Origin: Bradyrhizobium sp. NP1
Lineage (GTDB): Bacteria > Pseudomonadota > Alphaproteobacteria > Rhizobiales > Xanthobacteraceae
Reading direction: 5' to 3'
Assembly (NCBI RefSeq): GCF_030378205.1
Contig: NZ_CP127385.1
Location: forward strand, 1-64,000
DNA: 64,000 nt
Position 1 is the first letter of the stretch. Every line of letters begins with the position of its first letter. This document shows positions 1 through 11,177 of this stretch, one piece after another. The notes below the pieces were generated by a model, which was not told where the DNA came from, ran no database searches, and was given only the letters and a program-made list of their open reading frames with translations. A program made the translations under genes and the position numbers.

Positions 1-1431
1 ATGACGAATATCGAACAGGAACGCTGGTCACGCGTCAAAGGCCGGCTGCGATCGAGTGTCGGCGAAGACGTCTACACCAGCTGGTTTGCGCGCATGGACC
101 TGGAATGCGTGCAGGACGAGAGCGTACGCCTCTCGGTGCCGACGCGCTTCCTCAAGAGCTGGATTCAGGCTCATTATGCCGAGCGCGTGCTGACGTGCTG
201 GCAGGCCGAGATGCCGGAAGTACATCGGGTCGATCTCACCGTGCGCTCGGCGATCCGCGCGACCGCGCCGATCAAGGAAGCGCCGCCTGCGACCGATACG
301 CGCCGCCTTGAGCGCGCCGACGGCCGTGCGATGCCGGAGCTGCGCTCGACCGCGACTGCGCCGGTATCGGCCAATCATGACGCGCTCGGCGGCTCGCCGC
401 TCGACCCGCGCCTGACCTTTGCGAGCTTCGTGGTCGGCCGCTCCAACACGCTGGCGCAGGCGGCCGCGCGCCAGGTCGCGGAGGGACGGCGCGGCGATCC
501 GGTGATGTTCAATCCGCTCTACATCCATGCCGGCGTTGGCCTCGGCAAGACGCATCTGTTGCAGGCCGTCACCTGGGCGGGCAATTCCGGCAGCGAGCGC
601 AAGGTGCTCTACCTCACCGCGGAAAAATTCATGTACGGCTTCGTCGCTGCGCTGAAGACGCAGACCGCGCTCGCCTTCAAGGAAGCGCTGCGCGGCATCG
701 ACGTGCTGGTGATCGACGATCTGCAGTTCCTGCAGGGCAAATCGACGCAGGCCGAGTTCTGCCACACGCTGAACGCGCTGATCGATGCCGGCCGCCAGGT
801 GGTGATCGCCGCCGACCGACCGCCGTCGGACCTCGAAAGCCTCGATGATCGCGTCCGTTCGCGACTCGCCGGCGGCCTCGTGGTCGAGATGGGCTCGCTT
901 GGCGAGGAATTGAGACTTGGAATTCTCAGGCACCGCGTCGCAGCGGCGCGCGCCCATCATGCGAGCTTCGACGTGCCGGACGAGGTGCTCGACTATCTCG
1001 CACGCACCATCACCCATAACGGCCGCGACCTCGAAGGCGCGATCAACCGGCTTCTGGCGCATTCGAAGCTCAACAACCAGCCGGTGACGCTCGAGATGGC
1101 CGAGCGCGAGGTCCGCGACCTGATCCGGCCGCAGGAGCCCAAGCGCATCAAGATCGAGGACATCCAGCGCGTGGTGGCGCGGCAGTACAATGTCAGCCGC
1201 TCCGACCTCTTGTCGTCGCGCCGCACCGCCAATGTGGTGCGCCCGCGCCAGGTCGCGATGTATCTGGCGAAGACGCTGACCTTGCGCTCGCTGCCCGAGA
1301 TCGGCCGGCGCTTCGGCGGGCGCGACCACACCACGGTGCTGCACGCCGTGCGCAAGATCGAGGCGCTGGTCGCCAAGGACACCGCGCTCTCCGAAGAGGT
1401 GGAATCGCTGAAGCGACAGCTCCAGGAGTGA
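1..1431 (+). CDS. dnaA: Chromosomal replication initiator DnaA
   Basis: DnaA binds DnaA boxes at the origin, forms an ATP-dependent filament and opens DNA for helicase loading. The 476-residue length is normal for the family. The N-terminal domain I is followed by a variable linker (about residues 80-130), then the AAA+ domain with Walker [11 protein letters not shown] at 176-185 and Walker B in VLVIDDLQF. The C-terminal DNA-binding domain carries the DnaA signature [13 protein letters not shown]. The ATG is the first base of the window, so no upstream regulatory sequence is visible. dnaN follows after a 581-bp gap. I saw no clear DnaA-box cluster in that gap, so the origin may lie elsewhere, as is common in alphaproteobacteria. 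Identity is secure. Confidence 0.98.
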   Translation: MTNIEQERWSRVKGRLRSSVGEDVYTSWFARMDLECVQDESVRLSVPTRFLKSWIQAHYAERVLTCWQAEMPEVHRVDLTVRSAIRATAPIKEAPPATDTRRLERADGRAMPELRSTATAPVSANHDALGGSPLDPRLTFASFVVGRSNTLAQAAARQVAEGRRGDPVMFNPLYIHAGVGLGKTHLLQAVTWAGNSGSERKVLYLTAEKFMYGFVAALKTQTALAFKEALRGIDVLVIDDLQFLQGKSTQAEFCHTLNALIDAGRQVVIAADRPPSDLESLDDRVRSRLAGGLVVEMGSLGEELRLGILRHRVAAARAHHASFDVPDEVLDYLARTITHNGRDLEGAINRLLAHSKLNNQPVTLEMAEREVRDLIRPQEPKRIKIEDIQRVVARQYNVSRSDLLSSRRTANVVRPRQVAMYLAKTLTLRSLPEIGRRFGGRDHTTVLHAVRKIEALVAKDTALSEEVESLKRQLQE

Positions 1432-2012
1432 TCCGCCCGTGATCAGCCAGTGATCCGGCATCCTCCCCGGACCAACGCCGGGGAGAGCCTCTCCTGAAGC
1501 AGGCGCCAGCGCCGCGGGCCCGCCTTTCCGCAAGGGGAGGCGGGCCCGTGCCGTCCCGGCCCGGCGTTTTCGGGCCTCAAAACCCGGGAAACCGACCCTG
1601 CCTCACTTGAAAGTGGGGCCCAACCGCGCCACCTTGCGGTCCCCCCGCGGGTTTGATCAAATCCACCGATTGATCCGGCTTTCGGGTTCTGGTGTCCCGG
1701 TTCTGACATTCGCATCATTTTGTGGAGCCACGCTTGCGAATGTCAGAACCGGGACACTGGCAAATAGAAGATTCTAGTGTGGCTTTGGCTCTGACGTTCC
1801 TTTGAAGAGGTTCCGGCAAAACTGAAAGGAACGTCAGAGCCGCCACACTAGTGGCCGCGGCGCCCGTTCGGGCTGCCCGGCTTTTCCATCTCAGGGCATG
1901 GTCCCGACAAGGGGACACCGGGTTTCGGAAACCATGCTCCACCAACAATTCGGAGGGCGGGGACGGCTCCTGAAGGGACGTCCTCACGCTCCAGGGATCG
2001 GGCGGGTATGCA
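1432..2012. other. dnaA-dnaN intergenic region with hairpins and one repeat module
   Basis: This 581-bp gap has no convincing gene. Just after dnaA are two strong hairpins. One has an 8-bp stem (1463-1470 with 1478-1485) and the other an 11-bp stem (1515-1525 with 1538-1548). Neither is followed by a T-run, so they are only possible dnaA terminators. One two-hairpin repeat module lies at 1689-1851. The dnaN promoter presumably lies in 1855-2012, but I cannot place it. Confidence 0.6.
1689..1851. repeat. Two-hairpin repeat module, single copy (dnaA-dnaN locus)
   Basis: Hairpin A (1689-1760) has long arms: GTTCTGACATTCGCA pairs with TGCGAATGTCAGAAC. Hairpin B (1774-1851) has arms CTAGTGTGGC / GCCACACTAG and GCTCTGACGTTCC / GGAACGTCAGAGC. 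A 13-nt AT-rich linker separates them. The architecture matches the arrays at 6749-7082 and 43034-43529, but the arm sequence differs, with matching changes in both arms. The outer boundary of A reads CTGG rather than CTAG. There is no coding capacity. Confidence 0.85.
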
Positions 2013-3131
2013 ATGAAGGTTACCGTCGAGCGCGCGCAGCTCCTGAAGTCGCTGGGCCACGTCCACCGCGTGGTGGAGCGGCGCAACACCATTCCGATCC
2101 TCGGCAACGTGCTGGTCCGCGCCGAAAGCGCCAAACTATCGCTGAAGGCGACCGACCTCGACCTCGAGGTCACGGAAACGCTGGCCGCGGAGGCCGCGAC
2201 CGGCGGCTCCACCACCGTGCCGGCGCACATGTTCTACGACATCGTCCGCAAGCTGCCCGACGGCGCGCAGATCATGCTGGAGGGCGACGGCGACCGCTCG
2301 GTGCTCGCGATCCGCGCCGGCCGCTCGCGCTTCACGCTGCAGACGCTGCCGGAGAACGATTTTCCGGATCTCGCCGCCGGCGAGATGACGCATTCCTTCA
2401 CGCTTGCCGCCTCCGACATGAAGCGGCTGCTCGACCGCACCCAGTTTGCGATCTCGACGGAGGAGACCCGCTACTACCTCAACGGCATCTATCTGCATTC
2501 CGCCGGCAGCGCCAAGGCGCAGACCCTGCGCGCGGTCGCAACCGACGGCCACAGGCTTGCGCAGGTTGAGCTGCCGCTGCCCAAGGGCGCCGCCGGCATG
2601 CCCGGCGTGATCGTGCCGCGCAAGACCGTCGGCGAGGTGCAGCGGCTGATCGAGGACAACGAGGCCGAGATCGGGATCGAGCTGTCGGCCGGCAAGATCC
2701 GCTTCACCATCGGCAATGTGGTCCTGACCTCGAAGCTGATCGACGGCACCTTCCCCGACTATGGCCGCGTGATCCCGCAGAACAACGACAAGGAGCTGAT
2801 CGTCGACAAGAAGGATTTCGAGGCCGCCGTCGACCGCGTCTCGACGATTTCGAGCGAGCGTGGCCGCGCCGTAAAACTTTCGCTGTCCGCCGGCAAGCTG
2901 GTGCTGTCGGTGACCAACCCGGATTCCGGCAGCGCGACCGAGGAGCTCGAGGTCGAATACGCCGCCGACCCGCTCGATATCGGCTTCAACTCGCGCTATC
3001 TGCTCGACATCGCGGCCCAGATCGAAGGCGAGGTCGCCGTGCTGCGCCTCGCCGATCCCGGCTCGCCGACCCTGGTCGAGGACCGCGACAACAAGAACGC
3101 GCTCTACGTCCTGATGCCGATGCGGGTGTGA
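2013..3131 (+). CDS. dnaN: DNA polymerase III beta subunit (sliding clamp)
   Basis: DnaN is the ring-shaped processivity clamp that tethers DNA polymerase III and other repair proteins to DNA. The 372-residue protein has the standard length and three tandem clamp folds. Typical segments include RRNTIPILGNVLV near the N-terminus and the C-terminal YVLMPMRV. The start MKVTVERAQLLKSLGHVHRVVE fits the family. In many bacteria recF follows directly; here a GIY-YIG gene inside inverted repeats separates the two. Identity is secure. Confidence 0.98.
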   Translation: MKVTVERAQLLKSLGHVHRVVERRNTIPILGNVLVRAESAKLSLKATDLDLEVTETLAAEAATGGSTTVPAHMFYDIVRKLPDGAQIMLEGDGDRSVLAIRAGRSRFTLQTLPENDFPDLAAGEMTHSFTLAASDMKRLLDRTQFAISTEETRYYLNGIYLHSAGSAKAQTLRAVATDGHRLAQVELPLPKGAAGMPGVIVPRKTVGEVQRLIEDNEAEIGIELSAGKIRFTIGNVVLTSKLIDGTFPDYGRVIPQNNDKELIVDKKDFEAAVDRVSTISSERGRAVKLSLSAGKLVLSVTNPDSGSATEELEVEYAADPLDIGFNSRYLLDIAAQIEGEVAVLRLADPGSPTLVEDRDNKNALYVLMPMRV

Positions 3132-3176
3132 CCGATGCGGGGCTTGACCCTGTAGTTGACCTTCCCCTCTCCCCTC

Positions 3177-3207
3177 GTCATTGCCGGGCTTGACCCGGCA
3201 ATCCATC
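3177..3207 (+). repeat. Left 31-bp inverted repeat of the GIY-YIG unit
   Basis: This 31-bp sequence is the exact reverse complement of 3510-3540. It is itself a hairpin: ATTGCCGGG and CCCGGCAAT flank the asymmetric centre CTTGA, which shows that the two flanking copies point in opposite directions. A degenerate fragment (GGGGCTTGACCCT) lies just upstream near 3139. Confidence 0.9.
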
Positions 3208-3214
3208 AAACCAG

Positions 3215-3502
3215 ATGACCTACTGGGTGTACATTCTCGCGAGCAAGCCCGGTGGAACGCTCTATGTCGGCGTCACAAACGATCTGGTGCGGCGAGTTCA
3301 CGAGCACCGGGAAGGCTTGGCCGAGGGTTTCACCTGGCGATATGGCGTCAAAAAGCTCGTTTACTTTGAGCCGCATGATGCCATAGCGACCGCGCTCCAG
3401 CGCGAGAAGAACATCAAACATTGGCCACGCGAGTGGAAGATCGACCTGATCATCGCGAACAACCCTGACTGGCAAGATCTGTATCATGAAATTGTCCGCT
3501 GA
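3215..3502 (+). CDS. Small GIY-YIG nuclease-family protein
   Basis: This 95-residue protein consists of a single GIY-YIG domain: YWVYILASK near the N-terminus, then LYVGVTNDLVRRVHEHREG, then FEPHDAIATALQREKNIKHW, which supplies the conserved Glu region. It belongs to the short stand-alone UPF0213/COG2827-type group. The family uses a GIY-YIG nuclease fold, but the cellular role of these short members is poorly defined. The gene starts 7 bp after one 31-bp palindromic repeat and stops 7 bp before its exact inverted copy, so gene and repeats form a compact unit of about 364 bp. It sits between dnaN and recF, which are normally neighbours, so insertion is likely. Whether the protein acts on the repeats is inference. 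Confidence 0.9.
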   Translation: MTYWVYILASKPGGTLYVGVTNDLVRRVHEHREGLAEGFTWRYGVKKLVYFEPHDAIATALQREKNIKHWPREWKIDLIIANNPDWQDLYHEIVR

Positions 3503-3509
3503 CGCGGAC

Positions 3510-3540
3510 GATGGATTGCCGGGTCAAGCCCGGCAATGAC
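3510..3540 (-). repeat. Right 31-bp inverted repeat of the GIY-YIG unit
   Basis: This is a perfect inverted copy of 3177-3207, with the central TCAAG as the complement of CTTGA. It ends 8 bp before the recF start codon, so it forms most of the recF upstream region and may hold or mask its ribosome binding site. Confidence 0.9.
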
Positions 3541-3548
3541 AGTGAGAC

Positions 3549-4679
3549 ATGACCCCATCCCGCATCCACCGCCTGGCGCTGACGCATTTCCGCAATTACC
3601 GCGCGGCCAGCCTCGAGACGCGCAGCGACATGGTGGCGCTGGTCGGGCCCAATGGCGCCGGCAAGACCAATTGCCTGGAGGCGATCTCGTTCCTGTCGCC
3701 GGGGCGTGGCCTGCGCCGCGCCACGCTGGAGGACGTCGCCGACAACCAGGGCGATGGTTCCTGGGCGGTCTCCGCCGAGGTCGAGGGCGCGCTCGGGCTT
3801 GCCACGCTGGGCACCGGCATCGACCCGCCGCGCGCCGACACCTCGACCGCGCGGCGCTGCCGGATCGACCGCGAACCGGTCGGCTCGGCATCCGCCTTCG
3901 GCGATCACCTGCGCATGGTGTGGCTGACGCCTTCGATGGACGGGCTGTTCATGGGCGCAGCGTCCGAGCGGCGGCGCTTCTTCGATCGCCTGGTGCTCGC
4001 CATCGACAGCGAGCATTCAAGCCGCATCTCGGCGCTGGAGCGCTCCCTGCGCTCGCGCAACCGTCTGCTCGAGGCGCGCAATTACGACGACCATTGGTGC
4101 GACGCGATCGAGCGCGAGACCGCCGAGCTCGCGGTCGCGGTCGCGGCCACCCGCGGCCAGACCGCGGTCAGGCTGGCTGCGATGCTGCGCGCGCGCGGCG
4201 CGGCTTCGGCGTTTCCGTCGGCCGAGATCAGCCTCGACGGCTGGATGGAGAACGCGCTGCTCGGCGAGCCCGCAACCGCGGTGGAGGACCGCTACCGGCA
4301 GATCCTGCGCGACGGCCGGCCGCGTGACGCGCTGGCCGGCCGCACCCTCGATGGTCCGCATCTGACCGATCTCCAGGTGATCTACGCGCCGAAAAACATG
4401 CCGGCGCGCGATGCCTCGACCGGCGAGCAGAAGGCGCTCCTGATCGGGCTCGTGCTGGCGCATGCGACGCTGGTGGCGGAGATGACCGGCATCACGCCGT
4501 TGCTGCTGCTCGACGAGGTGGTCGCCCATCTCGATCCCGCAAGGCGCACGGCGCTGTTCGATGAACTGGCCAGGCTCGGCGCGCAGGTTTGGCTGAGCGG
4601 CGCGGACCCGGTCGCCTTTGCCGAGCTCGGCGGCGACATCTTCGACGTCGAGGCGGGGCGGATCACCCGGCGCGGCTAA
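3549..4679 (+). CDS. recF: DNA replication and repair protein RecF
   Basis: RecF is an SMC-like ATPase that loads RecA at gaps together with RecO and RecR. The 376-residue protein has Walker A GPNGAGKT at 33-40, the ABC signature region STGEQKALLIGL, and Walker B LLLLDEVVAHLD near the C-terminus, all intact. The start MTPSRIHRLALTHFRNYRA matches the family. The stop codon lies inside the left arm of the terminator hairpin that follows. The gene lies in the dnaA-dnaN-recF-gyrB neighbourhood, but two inserted segments separate it from dnaN and gyrB. Confidence 0.97.
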   Translation: MTPSRIHRLALTHFRNYRAASLETRSDMVALVGPNGAGKTNCLEAISFLSPGRGLRRATLEDVADNQGDGSWAVSAEVEGALGLATLGTGIDPPRADTSTARRCRIDREPVGSASAFGDHLRMVWLTPSMDGLFMGAASERRRFFDRLVLAIDSEHSSRISALERSLRSRNRLLEARNYDDHWCDAIERETAELAVAVAATRGQTAVRLAAMLRARGAASAFPSAEISLDGWMENALLGEPATAVEDRYRQILRDGRPRDALAGRTLDGPHLTDLQVIYAPKNMPARDASTGEQKALLIGLVLAHATLVAEMTGITPLLLLDEVVAHLDPARRTALFDELARLGAQVWLSGADPVAFAELGGDIFDVEAGRITRRG

Positions 4680-4725
4680 AGCGCGATGGGATTAGGTTGA
4701 ATCACCATCGCGCTTTAGGTTTTTG
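4677..4725 (+). terminator. recF terminator hairpin
   Basis: A perfect 13-bp stem (4677-4689 with 4705-4717) encloses a 15-nt loop and is followed by GGTTTTTG. The TAA stop of recF forms the first bases of the stem. The hairpin adjoins a dispersed palindromic repeat (4731-4803) and may be part of the same repeat type. Confidence 0.65.
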
Positions 4726-4730
4726 ATTGC

Positions 4731-4803
4731 GCATGATCTCCGCGCAAACGCGTTCCGCGTTTTGTCGCGAGGGAAAACCGCTGCACACTTTTCCGGATCA
4801 TGC
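4731..4803. repeat. Dispersed palindromic intergenic repeat
   Basis: The segment starts GCATGATC and ends GATCATGC, so its termini are inverted repeats. Between them it carries CGCGTTCCGCG and GAGGGAAAACCGCTG. I recall closely similar sequences being very common between genes of Bradyrhizobium and relatives. Only one copy is seen here, so its repeat status rests on recall. Confidence 0.6.
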
Positions 4804-4822
4804 TCTAGCGCAAGCCGAAGAC

Positions 4823-6733
4823 CTATTGCGAGGCGCGGATCGCGGGCGCGGCCGCTCCGCCGAGAATCCGGTCGATCACCGCTTGCACCAGGAATTCCGA
4901 TCCCTTCTCGGTCAGGTGTACCTGATCGCTGGCGGAGAGATCGCTGGCTCTGTCGCCAAGCCGCGTCAGGCAGCCCTGCGCGTTGCAGAACACGTCCCAG
5001 GCCGAAATGAACGTCGCGCCCAGCGGCGCCGCGGCCGCGCGCAATTGCGCCACCGGCAGATCACGCTCGGCGAGATCGGAGCGCGCCGGCATCAGCTGAT
5101 GATGCAGCATGAAATGGCGCAGCACCTCGTTCGGCAGGCCGCGCTTCCACCACGGCACCGCGCCCAGCACCACGACGCGCGCGCCGCTCCCCTGCAGCGC
5201 GGCAAGCGTGTCCGCGACATGGTCGACGTGCTGGCTCCAGGCGCTGTGCAGGAGCACGATATCGGGCTTCATCTGCCCAACCAGCGCCAGCACCTTGTCG
5301 TTCATGGCGCGGCAATTCGGATTGCCCTGGATATCGACGTTGAGCAGCGGCGGACAGGCGCTGAGCGTGAACTGCGCGATCCCGAAGGTCCGCGTCGCCT
5401 GCGCCTTGCGCAGGCCCGGCATCAGCGCGCCCGCCGTCGAATCGCCCCACACGAAGACCAGCGGGCGGCGGTCGCGGTCGACGCAGTCATCCGCGAACGC
5501 GGTCTGGCCGCCGCTGAGCAGGCACTGGCCGACCCGCCATTGCGCCGACTGCTCCTTGACCTCGGCGACGCCGCGGATTTCCGCCGGCAGGCGAAAGTCG
5601 AATCCGTCGTTCTGCCTGACGATGAAGCCCACGAGCGCGACCAGCGCCATCACGCGGGCGAGCGCCACAGCCTTGACCCGGCCGGATGAACCGAAGCGGA
5701 GCGGGATTTCGACAAAGCGGTAGGTGCCCCAGGCCAGCGCGACACTGAGCGCGACGGCCAGCGCGCGCTCGGCGAGCGTCAGCGGCGCGAACTTGATGAT
5801 GGCGCCGAACACCAGCAGCGGCCAGTGCCAGAGATAGAGCGGGTAGCTGATCAGGCCGATCCAGATCATCGCGGGATGGGCGAGCAGGCGGCGCGCGCCG
5901 GAGGCTTGCGGCGCCGACAGGACCAGCGCGCTGCCGGCGACCGGCAGCACCGCCCACCAGCCCGGGAACGCACTTGTCGTATCGAGCACGGCGGCTGCAA
6001 CCGCGATCAGCAGGATGCCGATGCCGGCGCGGAGATTGCTCGCAGCCACGGTGTGGCTGAACTGCGCAAAGCCGCAGGCGAGCGCCGCGCCTGCCAGCAG
6101 TTCCCAGGCGCGGGTGAAGGGCAGATAGAAGGTCGCGACCGGATTGCTGCCGATCAGCGCCACATTGAGCGCAAAGGACAGAAGCCCGATCACGCAGGCA
6201 ACCGTCATCAGCCGGACGCGCAGGCGGTGCGCCAGCATCAGAAGCAGCGGCCAGAACAGGTAGAACTGCTCCTCGATGCCGAGCGACCACAGGTGCAGCA
6301 GCGGCTTTTTGGCTGATTCGACGTCGAAATAGCCCGATTGCAGCAACAGCGCGATATTGGCCGCGAACGCGGCGCTGGCGAACACGTCGGTGCTCAGCGC
6401 CGCATAGGCCGCCGGCAGCATCCAGAACCAGCCGAGCACGAGAACCACGAGCAGGATCACGATCAGCGCCGGAAAGATCCGCCTGATCCGCCTGCCGTAG
6501 AAGCCGCCGAGGCTGAACCGCCCGCCCTCGAGCTCGCGGGCGATAATCCCCGTGATCAGGAAGCCCGAGATCACGAAGAAGATGTCGACGCCGATGAAGC
6601 CGCCGCGCAAGGCATCCGGGAACGCGTGGAACAGCACCACCAGCGTCACGGCGACGGCGCGCAAACCGTCAATATCGGGCCGATATCGATCTGAGGAAGG
6701 AGCCAACACCGACCGGTCCGAAAGGGGCGACAA
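4823..6733 (-). CDS. Acyltransferase 3 / SGNH-domain membrane protein (OafA/YrhL type)
   Basis: The 636-residue protein is an integral membrane acyltransferase likely to O-acylate a surface polysaccharide. The N-terminal half (about 1-375) has around ten membrane segments and opens with the family motif YRPDIDGLRAVAV, then FIGVDIFFVISGFLITGII. The C-terminal half has an SGNH-hydrolase-like domain with a WGDSTAG block I and a late DQVHLTEKGSEF segment carrying the Asp-His pair. The substrate cannot be read from sequence. It is transcribed towards recF and divergently from gyrB, with a repeat array in the shared upstream region. Confidence 0.9.
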   Translation of the reverse strand: MSPLSDRSVLAPSSDRYRPDIDGLRAVAVTLVVLFHAFPDALRGGFIGVDIFFVISGFLITGIIARELEGGRFSLGGFYGRRIRRIFPALIVILLVVLVLGWFWMLPAAYAALSTDVFASAAFAANIALLLQSGYFDVESAKKPLLHLWSLGIEEQFYLFWPLLLMLAHRLRVRLMTVACVIGLLSFALNVALIGSNPVATFYLPFTRAWELLAGAALACGFAQFSHTVAASNLRAGIGILLIAVAAAVLDTTSAFPGWWAVLPVAGSALVLSAPQASGARRLLAHPAMIWIGLISYPLYLWHWPLLVFGAIIKFAPLTLAERALAVALSVALAWGTYRFVEIPLRFGSSGRVKAVALARVMALVALVGFIVRQNDGFDFRLPAEIRGVAEVKEQSAQWRVGQCLLSGGQTAFADDCVDRDRRPLVFVWGDSTAGALMPGLRKAQATRTFGIAQFTLSACPPLLNVDIQGNPNCRAMNDKVLALVGQMKPDIVLLHSAWSQHVDHVADTLAALQGSGARVVVLGAVPWWKRGLPNEVLRHFMLHHQLMPARSDLAERDLPVAQLRAAAAPLGATFISAWDVFCNAQGCLTRLGDRASDLSASDQVHLTEKGSEFLVQAVIDRILGGAAAPAIRASQ

Positions 6734-6748
6734 ACTGCTTGCGCCTGT

Positions 6749-6917
6749 CTAGTGGTCCGATTCTAACATTCGCATCCCGTTTCGGCAGGCTCTTTTGCGA
6801 ATGTTAGAATCCTAAGGACCACTAGCAACATTATTTGTTCTAGGGGAGCTTTGGCTTTGACGTTCGCATCAAGCAATCGCTGCGGGGGGGTAGCGAACGT
6901 CAAATCCGCTCCACTAG
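6749..6917. repeat. Two-hairpin repeat module, copy 1 (gyrB locus)
   Basis: Hairpin A (6749-6825) runs from CTAGTGGTCCGATTC to GGACCACTAG, with arms GATTCTAACATTCGCA / TGCGAATGTTAGAATC. Hairpin B (6840-6917) runs from CTAGGGGAGC to GCTCCACTAG, with arms around TTGACGTTCGC / GCGAACGTCAA. The 14-nt linker is AT-rich. The terminal CTAG is shared with the next copy, giving a period of 165 bp. Confidence 0.9.
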
Positions 6918-7082
6918 TGGTCCGATTCTAACATTCGCATCCCGTTTCGGCAGGCTCTTTTGCGAATGTTAGAATCCAAGGACCACTAGCAACATTATTT
7001 GTTCTAGGGGAGCTTTGGATTTGACGTTCGCATCAAGGAATCGCGGCGGAATGGGTAGCGAACGTCAAATCCGCTCCACTAG
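6914..7082. repeat. Two-hairpin repeat module, copy 2 (gyrB locus)
   Basis: This is a near-identical direct tandem copy of 6749-6917. Hairpin A is 6914-6989 and hairpin B 7004-7082. Its B arms pair better than those of copy 1 (GGATTTGACGTTCGC with GCGAACGTCAAATCC). It ends 254 bp before gyrB. Confidence 0.9.
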
Positions 7083-9772
<2,690 letters not shown>

Positions 9773-9791
9773 CGAAAAGCCTGCGCGACGC

Positions 9792-9812
9792 TGCGCCGCA
9801 GCCTGCGGCGCA
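9792..9812. terminator. Hairpin after gyrB
   Basis: A perfect 9-bp stem TGCGCCGCA / TGCGGCGCA encloses a 3-nt loop 20 bp after gyrB. A second GC-rich hairpin (CCCGG AAAA GCCGGG) follows. There is no T-run, so termination is uncertain. Confidence 0.4.
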
Positions 9813-9872
9813 CCCCGGAAAAGCCGGGCTCGTCGCGCATCGGGCATTTGTGCAGCGTTTCAGCTCGGGGGC

Positions 9873-11099
9873 ATGATGCCGGCCGCAACGGAGGCGGGAC
9901 AGCGGGACGAACGAGGCGGTTCGCCGCTCGAGGTCCTGCTCGTCTTTCTGAAGCTCGGGCTCAGCTCGTTCGGCGGCCCGATCGCGCATCTCGGCTATTT
10001 CCGCAATGAGTTCGTGGTTCGTCGCAAATGGCTCGACGAGCAGGCCTATGCCGACCTCGTCGCGCTGTGCCAGTTCCTGCCGGGGCCTGCCAGCAGCCAG
10101 GTCGGATTTTCGCTCGGCCTGATGCGCGCCGGCTATCCCGGCGGGCTTGCGGCATGGACCGGCTTCACGCTGCCTTCCGCCATTGCGCTGGTGCTGTTTG
10201 CCTATGGCGCCAGCGCGCTGACGGGGCCTGCGGGCGCGGGACTGCTGCACGGGCTGAAGCTCGTGGCCGTCGCGATCGTCGCGCAGGCGGTCTGGGGCAT
10301 GGCGCGCAGCCTGTGCCCGGACCGCGAGCGCGCCTCGATCGCCGCGGTGGCGGCACTCATCATCCTGTTCAGCGGCTCGTCCATCGCACAACTCGGCGCC
10401 ATCGCGCTCGGCGCGGCCGCCGGCTTCTTGCTGTGCCGCCAGGCGCCGGCCGCCTCATCGAGCCATGTCGCGATGCCGGTGTCGCGCACGGCGGGATTCG
10501 TTGCGCTGGCCGCGTTCTTCGTGCTGCTCCTGGGCCTGCCTTTGCTCCAGGGTGTGACGGCCTCCCCTCCGCTGACCGTGTTCGACGCCTTCTACCGCTC
10601 CGGCGCGCTCGTCTTCGGCGGCGGCCACGTGGTCCTGCCGCTGCTGCGCGAGGCCTTCGTGACGCCGGGCTGGGTGAGCGACGATGCGTTCCTCGCCGGC
10701 TACGGCGCGGCGCAGGCGGTGCCGGGCCCGCTCTTCACCTTCGCCGCCTATCTCGGCACCGTCGCAAGCGCGGCGCCGCATGGGATCGCCGGCGCCGCAC
10801 TCGGTCTTGTCGGCATTTTCCTGCCCGGCATCCTCATCCTGCTCGGAACGCTGCCGTTCTGGGACAGCTTTCGCCAGCGGGCCAGCGCGCAGGCGACGAT
10901 GCGCGGCGTCAATGCCGCCGTGGTCGGGCTGCTGGGTGCGGCGCTCTACAATCCGGTCTGGACCAGCTCTGTGCAGTCGCCGCAGGATTTCGCCATCGCG
11001 CTGGTCGGCTTCGTCCTGCTGACGGCGTGGCGCGCCCCGCCACTTGTCGTCGTCATCGTCAGCGCCCTCGGCGGGATGGCGCTCGCGATGGTGAAATGA
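9873..11099 (+). CDS. chrA: ChrA-family chromate transporter
   Basis: ChrA (CHR family) proteins are proton-linked membrane transporters that export chromate. The 408-residue protein has the two-domain long form, with FGGPIAHLGYFRNEF in the first half and the matching VFGGGHVVLPLLREAF in the second, and about ten membrane segments. I chose the ATG at 9873, preceded by CTCGGGGGC, because upstream codons overlap gyrB and are not family-like. It may share a transcript with murA downstream, but nothing links their functions. Substrate is inferred from family; some members carry other anions. Confidence 0.88.
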   Translation: MMPAATEAGQRDERGGSPLEVLLVFLKLGLSSFGGPIAHLGYFRNEFVVRRKWLDEQAYADLVALCQFLPGPASSQVGFSLGLMRAGYPGGLAAWTGFTLPSAIALVLFAYGASALTGPAGAGLLHGLKLVAVAIVAQAVWGMARSLCPDRERASIAAVAALIILFSGSSIAQLGAIALGAAAGFLLCRQAPAASSSHVAMPVSRTAGFVALAAFFVLLLGLPLLQGVTASPPLTVFDAFYRSGALVFGGGHVVLPLLREAFVTPGWVSDDAFLAGYGAAQAVPGPLFTFAAYLGTVASAAPHGIAGAALGLVGIFLPGILILLGTLPFWDSFRQRASAQATMRGVNAAVVGLLGAALYNPVWTSSVQSPQDFAIALVGFVLLTAWRAPPLVVVIVSALGGMALAMVK

Positions 11100-11177
11100 G
11101 CGTCGTCATGCGTGCATGTGCGTTATGTGATACGGTGCCGCGATCAGGCATGGATCGCGTTGCGGGACTTCGAGAAA

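Noticed and set aside
28..1533. Long reading frame of about 500 codons antisense to dnaA
   Set aside because: It is an antisense shadow of a GC-rich gene, rich in Arg, His and Ala with no recognisable domain. Similar long antisense frames occur opposite gyrB, infB and pnp.
1432..2012. Chromosomal origin between dnaA and dnaN
   Set aside because: No cluster of TTATCCACA-like boxes or AT-rich unwinding region was seen; the gap is mostly GC-rich hairpins and a repeat module. Cumulative GC skew over the whole chromosome would decide.
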